64,000 bases of DNA. It comes from Verrucomicrobiaceae bacterium. GTDB taxonomy: Bacteria > Verrucomicrobiota > Verrucomicrobiia > Verrucomicrobiales > Verrucomicrobiaceae. The notes under the pieces were generated by a model, which made no database searches, had not been told where the DNA came from, and saw nothing but the letters and a program-made list of their open reading frames with translations. Numbering within the stretch: the first letter of the stretch is position 1; each line of letters starts with the position of its first letter. The position numbers were made by a program, and so were the translations under genes. This document shows, in pieces, positions 1-8,675 of the stretch. The stretch lies in NCBI GenBank assembly GCA_027484445.1, contig JAIXSY010000026.1:22702-86701 (forward strand), given 5' to 3'.

Positions 1-1748
1 TTCGCGGGGATTTTGCCATCGGTGGGCCAGTAGAGGTTGTTGCGAAAGACGAGGCTGTCCTTCGGATCGCCGCGATCAATCTTGTCGAAGAACTTCCAGT
101 TCCATTCGCCTCCATCGAGCAAGGGCGATGCGGGGTCCCACACGACGATGTTGTTCAGGTAGCGGAAGCGCAGGCGGGCTTCGTTTCGCGAGGCTTGGAT
201 CTGTGCGGAGTTGCCGAAGGCGAAGATGTTGTTCCGCACGGTGTTGAAGTAGCCGTAATGCTGATGAAAACCCGCGTTCCAGGTGTCGTGCACGAGGTTG
301 TTTTCCATCAGCGTGTCGGTGGCGCCTTCGTCATTGTAGAGACCCCAGCCGCCGTAGCGATGGCTGGCGATGTGATGGACGTGATTGCCGCGAATGATCG
401 TGCCCGGTGAGGTGCCGAGGCCGTAAAAGCCGCCCATGTCGCTCAGATATGCCCAGCCGAGGTGATGGATGTGATTGTTCTCCACCAGCGTCTCACGCGA
501 GGCGGTGTCGCCATAGCCCCAGTTCCATCCGGCGCTGATGCCGGTGTAGTAAAAGTCGCCGATGTCGCAATGCGTGACCGCGCAATGCTGCGTGTGCGTG
601 AAGACCACGCCGCAAGCGCTCGGGTGCAACCGCCCGCCGTGCTGGATGATGCAGTCATCGACGACGATGTGATGATTCACCCGCGACTCCGCCGGACGTG
701 CCGTTTCGCCGACATACACACCACCGCCGCCGAGGTCGTGGAGGTGGCAATGCTTCACGGAGGAATCCGCGCAGCCGTTTTTGAACCAGATGCCGTGCAG
801 GCCCGTGTGCGCGATCTCGCAATTCGCGAAGTGAATGCCGCGTGAGTCCTCGATCTCGATGCAGCCATCACTCGTCGTCGCGGCCTGGCCGTCGTGCAGG
901 CCATCGGCGGGATACAGATGCTGGCTGTATTGAAACGAGATGCCTTCGAAGCGCACATCGTGTGCGCCTTTCATGACGATGAACTTTGTCACCACCGGCG
1001 CGATGACTTCGGCCTTCGTCATGTCCTCGCCGGGCAGCGGCAGGTAAAGCACCTCGCCCTTCGCTTTGTCGAGAAACCACTCGCCCGGCGCATCCAGCGC
1101 GGCGCGGTAGTTCTCCATCCAGAAACGCTGATCCGGCTCGAACTCAACGAAGGGATACCGCGAGCGGCCTTTGATCTGCACGGCGAGCGCTTCGTCATTC
1201 AATGCCTTGATGCGGCACTGCCCCACAGCCCAGGCATGTGTCACGGTGAGCAGAACGTCGTCGCGCTCGGCCTGCGGGATGGCTTTCAGTACCTCGAACT
1301 GCTCCGCCGGAATGCTGAAGGCATGGAAGTTCATGTTCTCCTGCAAATCCGGAAACACGCCTGCTCCCACCGCCTCGGTGATGTGGAAGAAACCCTTGTT
1401 CGGCGAGCGGGCTAGCGTGGCGCGACGGCCATTGATCCAGAGTTGCTCAAACTTCCACGTCTTGTCCGGCAGCGTGGCTTTCCACATCGCGCCTTCTTTG
1501 ACCCAGCCGGTGATGGGCTTTCCCGCCATGAAGACCGCGTTTTTTCCACTCCAGGTCACCTGCGAGTCGTCTTTGCCGAGAGTGATCGTTTCCGTGATTG
1601 GGTGCACGCCCTCCTCGACGACGATGCGCACGGGTTTTGGAGCCTTGCGGGCCTGTTCGAGCACGGCGGGGAGGTTGCCGGGCTTCAAAACGAGGTCGGC
1701 GGCGGGCAGCGATGACGTAAAGGCGAAGAAGAGAGCAAAGCGAAGCAT
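1..1748 (-). CDS. Secreted right-handed parallel beta-helix protein (partial, C-terminus off the left edge)
   Basis: The reading frame is open from an ATG at 1748 to the left edge, giving at least 582 residues with no stop. The product starts with a short hydrophobic signal peptide (MLRFALFFAFTSSLPAA), so it is probably exported. After an N-terminal segment typical of beta-helix enzymes (VVEEGVHPITETITL), the second half is rich in His/Asn-ending strands such as GIHFANCEIAHTGLHGIW and GGVYVGETARPAESRVNHH, the pattern of parallel beta-helix coils seen in pectate lyases and GH141-type glycosidases. The substrate cannot be read from the sequence; polysaccharide degradation is an inference, supported by a pectate lyase gene about 10 kb away. 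Confidence 0.8.
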   Translation of the reverse strand, partial: MLRFALFFAFTSSLPAADLVLKPGNLPAVLEQARKAPKPVRIVVEEGVHPITETITLGKDDSQVTWSGKNAVFMAGKPITGWVKEGAMWKATLPDKTWKFEQLWINGRRATLARSPNKGFFHITEAVGAGVFPDLQENMNFHAFSIPAEQFEVLKAIPQAERDDVLLTVTHAWAVGQCRIKALNDEALAVQIKGRSRYPFVEFEPDQRFWMENYRAALDAPGEWFLDKAKGEVLYLPLPGEDMTKAEVIAPVVTKFIVMKGAHDVRFEGISFQYSQHLYPADGLHDGQAATTSDGCIEIEDSRGIHFANCEIAHTGLHGIWFKNGCADSSVKHCHLHDLGGGGVYVGETARPAESRVNHHIVVDDCIIQHGGRLHPSACGVVFTHTQHCAVTHCDIGDFYYTGISAGWNWGYGDTASRETLVENNHIHHLGWAYLSDMGGFYGLGTSPGTIIRGNHVHHIASHRYGGWGLYNDEGATDTLMENNLVHDTWNAGFHQHYGYFNTVRNNIFAFGNSAQIQASRNEARLRFRYLNNIVVWDPASPLLDGGEWNWKFFDKIDRGDPKDSLVFRNNLYWPTDGKIPA

Positions 1749-1792
1749 AAATCGGATGGAGACCATGCTGCAAAGCAAGCCGCCCGCAATTC

Positions 1793-2944
1793 TCACTCTG
1801 CGCCCAAACTTGGCAGCTCCTCACACAGCGCCAGCGCCTTCAGCGCCTGACACGTCGCGATGTAGGTGATGTAATGGTAGTTCCCTCGATAGAGCGAGTG
1901 CATCCACCAGCGGCCTGAAACACGCTGTTCCTTTTTCAGCCACGCCACAGCTTTCTGCACGCGCTCGTCTTTCGCTGGAACATCGCTCTGCCGCATCAGT
2001 ACGATGGCAAGCGCCGTCATGTAAGCATCGCTCTCCGGCTTCGCGGCATCGGGGAGGCCGGTGATGAGCTTCCGGACCGTATCGCTCACTTCAAAGTGCC
2101 AGTCGTTCAGTGCGGAGAAGTCGCGCGTGCTCCAGCCGCCGTCGGTGTGTTGTTTGGAGGAGAGCAGCTTCAGCGCCGCCTTGCGTTTTTCGGCAGAAAC
2201 GAGCTCCGGCAGGTAAGAGGCCAGTTGCAGGCTCAGGACGCGATCCCAGTCATTTTTCGGCTCCGCAATGCGCAGCCAGTTTTTGAGCTTTTCGACCTTC
2301 GCGACGAGTTTTTCGTCCTTGAGGCCCGCCAGCCATCCGGGAGCTGCGGTGATGGTGCGCGCGGCTTGCAGCGAGAGCTCGAAGTCGGTCGTGATGTGCG
2401 GGATTTCGACCTCGCCATGGCTCACAAAGGCTCCGCTGGCCGCTTGACGCTCAAACATGTCGCGAATCGACCGCTCGGTGTGCTCTGAGGTTTTGCCGGT
2501 GACATGCCTGTCCCACTCCGCCAGCCCCAGCGAACGCCACACGGCGGAAAACGCGCCCGGCATGTGCTTGTAGCCGCTCTTCGTGGCCGTCTCCTTCACC
2601 TCTTTGATGTCCTTCGGCACGAACTCGATGAAGTCCGCCACGATCTCCTCACTCGGTTTGCCCAGTTGCGGGATCAAAGCAGGCCGCTCGGTGAGGTAAG
2701 GTCCCGTCGTGTGGCAGTTCACGCAGCTTTTTTCACGGACCCAGCACACCGCGCCGTCTTCGAGATACTTCACCGCCGCCTTGATCGACTCCGCGCCGAA
2801 CTGCTTCACGCGAGGCTCATCCGCCGTGGGGATGCTCACCTTGATGTCGCCAGACAGATACTGAAACTCCGGCTTTGGCTTCTGCGGCGCATCGAGGGCG
2901 AGAAGGACCGGGGAAAGCAAAAGCAAGGCGAAGACGTGTTTCAT
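1793..2944 (-). CDS. Secreted protein with a c-type haem motif and squalene-cyclase-like repeats
   Basis: I start the gene at the second in-frame ATG (2944) because it directly begins a signal peptide (MKHVFALLLLSPVLLALDA); an upstream ATG at 2977 adds 11 residues. The 383-residue product has one CVNCH haem-c attachment motif at residues 74-78, in a stretch reading REKSCVNCHTTGPYLTERPA. The C-terminal half contains alpha/alpha-barrel type repeats of the prenyltransferase/squalene-cyclase class, for example QHTDGGWS and a final stretch with SGRWWMHSLYRGNYHYIT. Proteins of this composition are seen in Planctomycetes and Verrucomicrobia and are often labelled squalene cyclase, but no DxDD-type catalytic motif is visible, so cyclase activity is not supported. 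A periplasmic redox or binding role is a guess. Confidence 0.75.
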   Translation of the reverse strand: MKHVFALLLLSPVLLALDAPQKPKPEFQYLSGDIKVSIPTADEPRVKQFGAESIKAAVKYLEDGAVCWVREKSCVNCHTTGPYLTERPALIPQLGKPSEEIVADFIEFVPKDIKEVKETATKSGYKHMPGAFSAVWRSLGLAEWDRHVTGKTSEHTERSIRDMFERQAASGAFVSHGEVEIPHITTDFELSLQAARTITAAPGWLAGLKDEKLVAKVEKLKNWLRIAEPKNDWDRVLSLQLASYLPELVSAEKRKAALKLLSSKQHTDGGWSTRDFSALNDWHFEVSDTVRKLITGLPDAAKPESDAYMTALAIVLMRQSDVPAKDERVQKAVAWLKKEQRVSGRWWMHSLYRGNYHYITYIATCQALKALALCEELPSLGAE

Positions 2945-2989
2945 GCGGAGGAAGTACGATGTTCCCGGCAGCTTCATTCCTGGTCATCG

Positions 2990-3853
2990 TCATGGTCGAT
3001 CGGGCTCGAGCCAGTGATGGCGTGCGGCCATCGAAAAAAGCCGCTCTCTGGAATAGAAACGCAGCGGCCAATCCTTGCCCCCGAGCGGAGACCGCAACAA
3101 AGCCGCGAGCGACACTGGCAACGGCTCCTCACGATGTTCTGCGATGTGCGTCGCAACACCGTCGAGAAAAATGCGGGTCAATGTTTCATGGTAGCCTCCG
3201 CCATCGGTGTTGGGCGTGCCTGTGGCCTCGTTGTAGGCCCGTATGCGCTGACGGACGATTTCGAGAGCCTCACCGGACGTGTGATGCGTGAGATACCACA
3301 GTGCGACGACCAAGTGCGCATGATGCGTCCAGCGCCGTTTCGAAAGCGCGCATGCCTCGAACTCCAGAATGAAAGCTTCGATGCCATCCGCAGTGAGGAA
3401 AGCAGAATCGGGTACCATGTCTGGAGTGATTTGTGCCGGTGTCACGCGGGTGACGAACCACTCCACCGAAGCGGAAAGCGTGTGCACGCCGGATTCATCG
3501 TGCAGCTCGACCTGCACGGTGATCAGCGCGCGGCCTTTGGCCTCCAGTTCGCTGCGCAGGGACTCGATGCCATCTGGTGCGGACGCGGTGGAGGTGAGGC
3601 GGCCATTCGCAGGCTTCCGAAACTTCGACTCCAGCCGCCGCACGACCGGCACGATGCCCGTGAGGTCGCCAATCGCACGCAGCAGAAACTCGCCACTCGA
3701 TGCCTCTGCCAAAGCGAGTTGTGCGCTGGCATGGACGGTGCCGAGGTGGTTCAAATACTGCGGCCCGGCAGGCAGTTGCAGCACCTTCGCCGGATCGTCG
3801 GCGGTTTGCAGGCCCACATGCTGGTTAAAGGGGAGTTCGATGACGCTATTCAT
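2990..3853 (-). CDS. Hotdog-fold thioesterase-like domain fused to an uncharacterised C-terminal domain
   Basis: The open frame extends upstream to 4108, but homology-like sequence begins at MNSVIELPFNQHVGL, giving 287 residues from the ATG at 3853. Residues 1-140 look like a DUF4442/PaaI-type hotdog domain: YLNHLGTVHASAQLALAEA is the usual HxG-helix region, followed by long beta strands. Residues 145-287 form a second domain with the pattern CALSKRRWTHHAHLVVALWY and GGGYHETLTRIFLD, which I recognise only as a widespread stand-alone hypothetical family. The start overlaps the end of the upstream monooxygenase-like gene by 8 bases, so the two are probably translated together. Substrate unknown; an acyl-thioester is a family-level expectation only. 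Confidence 0.7.
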   Translation of the reverse strand: MNSVIELPFNQHVGLQTADDPAKVLQLPAGPQYLNHLGTVHASAQLALAEASSGEFLLRAIGDLTGIVPVVRRLESKFRKPANGRLTSTASAPDGIESLRSELEAKGRALITVQVELHDESGVHTLSASVEWFVTRVTPAQITPDMVPDSAFLTADGIEAFILEFEACALSKRRWTHHAHLVVALWYLTHHTSGEALEIVRQRIRAYNEATGTPNTDGGGYHETLTRIFLDGVATHIAEHREEPLPVSLAALLRSPLGGKDWPLRFYSRERLFSMAARHHWLEPDRP

Positions 3854-4223
3854 GAGAGGTCGGCTGAGTTTTTCCATACGCCCGCTCCACCTTCGCCACG
3901 CGGAGTTGGTAATCCGCATACCATCGCGTCTTGCCTGTCTCCTGCGCGATGCGGTGTTCCGCATTCGCCTTCCAGTTGGCGATGGCCTGCGTGCTCTCCC
4001 AATACGACACTGTGATGCCAAAGCCGCCCGCGCCGCGTGCGCTTTCCACGCCGAGAAAGCCCGGCTGCTCATGCGCGAGCGCCACCATGCGCTCGGCCAT
4101 GTCGCCATAACCTTGATCGCCCTCCGTGCGCTGCGAAGTGAAGATGACCGCGTAGTAGGGTGGCGCAGGTGTTTGGGCGAAGGCGGGGGCGGACATGAAC
4201 TCAGGGGAAGGCTTCCCGCTCAT
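3846..4223 (-). CDS. Antibiotic biosynthesis monooxygenase (ABM) family protein
   Basis: A 125-residue protein with a single ferredoxin-like ABM domain: YYAVIFTSQRTEGD, then ERMVALAHEQPGFLGVESAR, then GFGITVSYWESTQAIANWK, the strand-helix-strand order and the YWESTQAIANWK signature of HmoA/YgiN-like small enzymes. Members are dimeric cofactor-less oxygenases or haem-binding proteins; which one this is cannot be told. A start at 4196 (MSAPAFAQT) is an alternative that removes 9 residues. The 3' end overlaps the following hotdog-fusion gene by 8 bases, suggesting a two-gene transcription unit. Confidence 0.72.
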   Translation of the reverse strand: MSGKPSPEFMSAPAFAQTPAPPYYAVIFTSQRTEGDQGYGDMAERMVALAHEQPGFLGVESARGAGGFGITVSYWESTQAIANWKANAEHRIAQETGKTRWYADYQLRVAKVERAYGKTQPTSHE

Positions 4224-4270
4224 CAGAACAAGTCGAAAACCATGCCTTCGCGCGAAGGGTAGCGCGGCGC

Positions 4271-7200
4271 CTAGGGCATCGGTTCCCAGATCAGGCTACC
4301 GGAAAGGACGGGAGCCCCGGAGGCGCTGCTGCTGGGCAAAAGGAAATGCCCCACGGCCTGTCTGCGGCCAGGAATGCAGAGGCCGCTGAAAGTGCCTGGT
4401 CTTTGACGCCGCAGGCTGGGATTCAAGGGGTCGATGTCCATGGCGCGGCCTGTTCCCTGGAGGATTCCCGTGGCTGGGGTCAGAGTGGGGGCCAGCGCGT
4501 GAGGATTCGCGAGCGGATCGCTGGCGATTTGCAAGACATTGCCCGCCGTCAGGGTCAGGCGTTGCTGGAAGGACTGGGCCAGACCTCCTTCTCGGAAGGT
4601 GAGGCGGCTGTTCAGGGGGGCAAGGGGGATGTCAAAAAGTCGCTGCAGTGCGGTCGGAGCCACCCAGAGACCGCCAGCACCCGTGATCGTGTGCAAAGGA
4701 AAGCCACTGGGGTAGTTCGTGCCCGTGTTCACAGCTAGCTTCAGCCAGTCGAGGCTGCCTTGATAAACATGGTTGGCAGAGAGAGCGCGCTGCCAGCCCT
4801 GCACGGAACCGAGATTGCCATAAAGCATGGCATGCACGGGTAGGCTGCCATCCTGGGCCAGACCTGCCGACAGCGTGACAGAGCTGCCGTCTGCAAGTCT
4901 CGCCATCCACTGCGCAGTGCCAGAGAGGCTCACGGTCTGAACGGCCCAGCCTGCGCCCTGAGGTAGGCTAGCGTTGCCGATGGAGGCTTGCGGTAACTCA
5001 TAGGCCGCATGCCAGCGACCGGCGAGACCGTAGGCAGGCACTCGGGTGGAGAAAGCCGCGCGCAGGGCCACGACCGATGCCTCATCAGGCAAGGAGAGAG
5101 CTGGATCACTCAGAGTTCCCGTCAGCCGTGCTTGATTGGGATTGATGCTGAAGCTGAGACGCAGTGGACTATAGGGACTGCGGCGCGGGAGAGATACGGT
5201 GCCCAGCCAGGGTGCCGCCGGATCGGTGCTGCCGACCAGAGTTCCCGTGATGGCATGGACATGCATGCCTCGGGTGAGTCTGCCCGTAAAAACGGCAGAG
5301 GGTGCCACAGTGATTGTTAGGCTGCCACCCAAGCCACCATTGTAAGTCGTGTGACGGTCCAAGAGCCCATGGAAAGTTCCCATGACTGCCTCGGGTGGAC
5401 CTTGAACCTCCCAGATCAGGCGCTGGGGTGGGGTGGTGCCGATGGCATTGCTAGCAGTGATGGTGACGCTGTAAAAACCCGGTGCCATGGGCTGACCCAG
5501 CAATCTGCCCGTGGTGGCATCAAAGCGCACGCCGGGCGGCAGGCCAGATACGGTCCAACGCGTGACACTGCTGCTGGCAGTGATGCGGCGATCGAGTTCT
5601 CGCCCGACGAGGGCTGAGCTCGCCAGAGCCGACAGGTCAAGCACGGGCAGGCGCAGCAGAGTGAGGCGGCCTGGCAGGGTGGCACGCCCCACGACGGGCG
5701 TGCCCTTCAAGGAAACGGAGACGATGCAGTGGTAGCGCCCCTCATCCGCAGGCTGAGCCTGCTGGATGATGAGGCGTGCACTGCGTGTGCCAGAGATGCG
5801 TGCAGTGTCTGAAAGGGGAACACCACGGTCGGTGCTGTACCATTGGTAGGTTAGACCGGGACCGCTGGCCGTGCAGGTCAGAGTGGCGGTGCGACCCTCG
5901 ACCACGGTCACATCCGGGATGCCAGGCTTCATGACACCGATGGCCATTTTTCCAGTGCTGGCTCGCCCCCAGGGATGATCCACCGTGAATTCGTAGAGAC
6001 CCGCATCGGCCATCCGCTGGCCGATGTTGGGCAGGAGATCTCCCGTCATCTGACGCAGGGGCACGCCGTCTTTCCACCACTGGCGGGTCACCGTCATGCC
6101 GTTGGGCACAGAAACACTGGCCGAGAAGTCCACGGGCTGTCCTTCCACCAGAACCTGGGACTCGGCCAGGGTCGATATGGTGGGGTATGGCACGGCTGTG
6201 CCAGTGACGATGAGCTTCACACTCGTGATGTCAAAAGCTGCTTGCGGGCGGCGATGATCGGTGATTTCCAGCTGCCAGATGCCATGCGATGGCTCGCCCC
6301 AGTGGCGCATGGACGTGTAGCTCGTCGCCGAGGTCACCTTCCCTAGATCAGTAGTAGATGGGGTGAAGAAAACGCTGCTTGTGCCCGTGGGGCTGCGCAG
6401 GACGAGCGTCAGGTCCTTCCGCTCAACCCCGCTCAGTGCCAACGTGAGCTGCACGTTCTCTGCCCGCAAGGGCGTCTGGTTGCTCAGGTCGATCGGGTAA
6501 ATCACCGTGCGCCCTTTGGGTGGCGCTTTGGAGGGAGGCGGTGTCACCGGGCCGGGCACCGTCCAGCGCAGCTGAGCCAACTGCTGGGCTTGTGGGCTAG
6601 AACCATTCGTGCCCTGCGTGGGGGCTGTGAAGGAGTGCTGCACCGTCAGCTGAGTTCCTAGTGGCACCCAGCGGCGAGCCAGCTCCACCGCTGCCTGGGC
6701 CTGCACCAGACCGCCACCGAAATTCAGGTGGTGCTTGATCGGGGGCAGGGCCTGGATTTCGACCCCAGGACGATTCCCTGCACGCCGCACCCAACCGCTG
6801 CTGCTTGGGTCGATCTCGCGTGACGTGCGCAGTAGAATTTCCTTCACGTCCCGCCAGGACAGGGCCGGATTCGCCTCCAGCATCAGTGCACACACGCCTG
6901 ACACGACAGGTGCAGAAAAGGACGTGCCCATCAAAACGCCCGTGTAGCTGTAGTCATCCGTGTCCAGATCCTGCACGCCATTTTCGGGATTGTAGCCACC
7001 CTGTCCAAGAAGGTCCGTCGTGAGAAGACCGCGGGCAGGATTCCCCGAAGGTCCGACGCAGGTGAGGTGCGGCCCGCCTTCGCTATAAAACGTGAGCTTC
7101 CCATCCGAACCGACTGCTCCGACGCAGATGCCATAGATGCTGTTTGCGTAACTATCTTTGCTTCCCTGATCCAGCCGTGCCCGACCATTGCCAGAAGCCC

Positions 7201-8434
7201 AAACGGAAACCACCCCAAGGCCACGTCGGCCCGTCTTGGCGGCATTTTCCATCGCCGCATGAAACAAAGGCCCGGCCTCGAAGAGCTCAGCAGCCCCATC
7301 AGGAGCTCCCCAGCTGTTGTTTTTCACGGCGATCTTGTCGTTTTGATGCGCAGCCGTCGTCGCATCCTGGCTATCATCCGTCATCTCTTCACCGCCCAGG
7401 TGCAAAATGGAGACCAGGCTAGCTTTCGGCGCCACTCCGGCGAGACCAATGCCATTGTTCGATCTTGCGGCGATGATGCCTGCAACGGCAGTACCATGGG
7501 CATCTGATGACAGTGGATCGGGCTCCGCACTTTTCATCGGCTCCAGCAGATTGACGTGCAGGCCGCTCATGTTGATGTTCGGCACCAGATCGGGATGGCT
7601 CATCTGGATGCCTTCGTCGATCACGGCCACCACGATTCCCTCCCCCTGACCATAGGTCCAGGCACCAGGCACCCTGGCATCCACACCAGCCACGGAGACC
7701 CGGGAACCTGTGTTGACAAGATGCCACTGCGAAGAAAAAAGAGGGTCATTCGGCACCACCGTTTTTTTTGCAGCTCGGCTTTTTAGCAGCGGCGTCACGC
7801 TGGCCACCAGAGTCGGTGCCTGGGCCATCAGCCGCTGGATTCCCCGCAGCGCCTCCAGCGGGTTGCCCTTGGGACTCTGCACAATGCGATGCTCCGGTGA
7901 GTAACTCGGGCGCTCCACTCCTTCCAAACCCGCCGCTGCTAGATCAGGCTCTCGTGCCGGATCCTTCAGCCTCACCAACAGACGGCCCGTGAGCACGCGT
8001 GCCAGATCACGTCGGCGTTCCTTGAGTTCCACGGGGTAGAGGACCAAGCCCGGCCAGATACCAGTGCGCACTGCTCTCTCCTCTGCCTGTGCCAAAAGTG
8101 CCGCTGCATCTGCCTGAGCCGATAAACTTTGCAGACCACTCGCCGGTTCATAGAGCTCGTCCAAAGCCAAACGAAAGCGCTGCACATGCTCACCCGGCAT
8201 CGGCAGGGTGACTTCCCCTCTTTGCAGCAGTTCCTGGGGCAAATCCATCTTTAGAGACTCTTCGACACCTTCACGATCCGTCGTGGTTCCTGATGGAGGC
8301 AAACGGCCTTGCCTGTCTTCTGCACGGTGGGCAAAATCACGCCAGCCTGAACGCCAGCCGAGCGTTAGGCACAGGGCCAGAAGTGCCGCAGCGGCAAGAA
8401 TTCGAAGAGCAAATGAGGCGCGACGATGGCTCAT
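4271..8434 (-). CDS. Very large secreted subtilisin-like (S8) protease with P-domain and Ig-like domains
   Basis: 1387 residues. An N-terminal membrane/signal segment (residues about 10-28, LRILAAAALLALCLTLGW) is followed by a propeptide-like region, then an S8 catalytic domain with Asp273 in VVAVIDEG, His313 in DAHGTAVAG, oxyanion Asn416 in WASGNG and Ser505 in MGTSFSAPVVSG, so the catalytic set is complete. Residues about 645-747 resemble a proprotein-convertase P-domain (LTLVLRSPTGT, HWGEPSHGIWQLEITD). Two Ig-like domains follow (about 755-845 and 850-935, the second with Cys pairs in LTCTASG and RYHCIVS), then a putative-Ig/cadherin-like module (about 945-1030, SGLPPGVRFDATTGRLLG). The last 350 residues contain beta-rich repeats. 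No C-terminal sorting tag is evident. Likely an extracellular or surface protease. Confidence 0.9.
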   Translation of the reverse strand: MSHRRASFALRILAAAALLALCLTLGWRSGWRDFAHRAEDRQGRLPPSGTTTDREGVEESLKMDLPQELLQRGEVTLPMPGEHVQRFRLALDELYEPASGLQSLSAQADAAALLAQAEERAVRTGIWPGLVLYPVELKERRRDLARVLTGRLLVRLKDPAREPDLAAAGLEGVERPSYSPEHRIVQSPKGNPLEALRGIQRLMAQAPTLVASVTPLLKSRAAKKTVVPNDPLFSSQWHLVNTGSRVSVAGVDARVPGAWTYGQGEGIVVAVIDEGIQMSHPDLVPNINMSGLHVNLLEPMKSAEPDPLSSDAHGTAVAGIIAARSNNGIGLAGVAPKASLVSILHLGGEEMTDDSQDATTAAHQNDKIAVKNNSWGAPDGAAELFEAGPLFHAAMENAAKTGRRGLGVVSVWASGNGRARLDQGSKDSYANSIYGICVGAVGSDGKLTFYSEGGPHLTCVGPSGNPARGLLTTDLLGQGGYNPENGVQDLDTDDYSYTGVLMGTSFSAPVVSGVCALMLEANPALSWRDVKEILLRTSREIDPSSSGWVRRAGNRPGVEIQALPPIKHHLNFGGGLVQAQAAVELARRWVPLGTQLTVQHSFTAPTQGTNGSSPQAQQLAQLRWTVPGPVTPPPSKAPPKGRTVIYPIDLSNQTPLRAENVQLTLALSGVERKDLTLVLRSPTGTSSVFFTPSTTDLGKVTSATSYTSMRHWGEPSHGIWQLEITDHRRPQAAFDITSVKLIVTGTAVPYPTISTLAESQVLVEGQPVDFSASVSVPNGMTVTRQWWKDGVPLRQMTGDLLPNIGQRMADAGLYEFTVDHPWGRASTGKMAIGVMKPGIPDVTVVEGRTATLTCTASGPGLTYQWYSTDRGVPLSDTARISGTRSARLIIQQAQPADEGRYHCIVSVSLKGTPVVGRATLPGRLTLLRLPVLDLSALASSALVGRELDRRITASSSVTRWTVSGLPPGVRFDATTGRLLGQPMAPGFYSVTITASNAIGTTPPQRLIWEVQGPPEAVMGTFHGLLDRHTTYNGGLGGSLTITVAPSAVFTGRLTRGMHVHAITGTLVGSTDPAAPWLGTVSLPRRSPYSPLRLSFSINPNQARLTGTLSDPALSLPDEASVVALRAAFSTRVPAYGLAGRWHAAYELPQASIGNASLPQGAGWAVQTVSLSGTAQWMARLADGSSVTLSAGLAQDGSLPVHAMLYGNLGSVQGWQRALSANHVYQGSLDWLKLAVNTGTNYPSGFPLHTITGAGGLWVAPTALQRLFDIPLAPLNSRLTFREGGLAQSFQQRLTLTAGNVLQIASDPLANPHALAPTLTPATGILQGTGRAMDIDPLNPSLRRQRPGTFSGLCIPGRRQAVGHFLLPSSSASGAPVLSGSLIWEPMP

Positions 8435-8675
8435 GTTTTCTAAAAATTACACACATGCAGATCATTTTGCTATTTTTATTATGGAAATTATATTTGAAGC
8501 CGAAAAACACTCTTCTGGTTCCCGTTTCCAACCCCACCGTCTCAGCTGCTGCTGCCTCTCCCGTCCACTCCTGGCAGGCGTTAGCACCGTCGGCTCCGAT
8601 TTTTTTAAAATTGCCTCCCTGGCCCCTTTGCGGGTAGATTGCAGGTCGCCATCCGATATCCCCCCTAGCGGACGC

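Noticed and set aside
2504..4015. 503-codon plus-strand frame
   Set aside because: Opposite to two real minus-strand genes with signal peptide and domain motifs; His/Arg-rich shadow composition.
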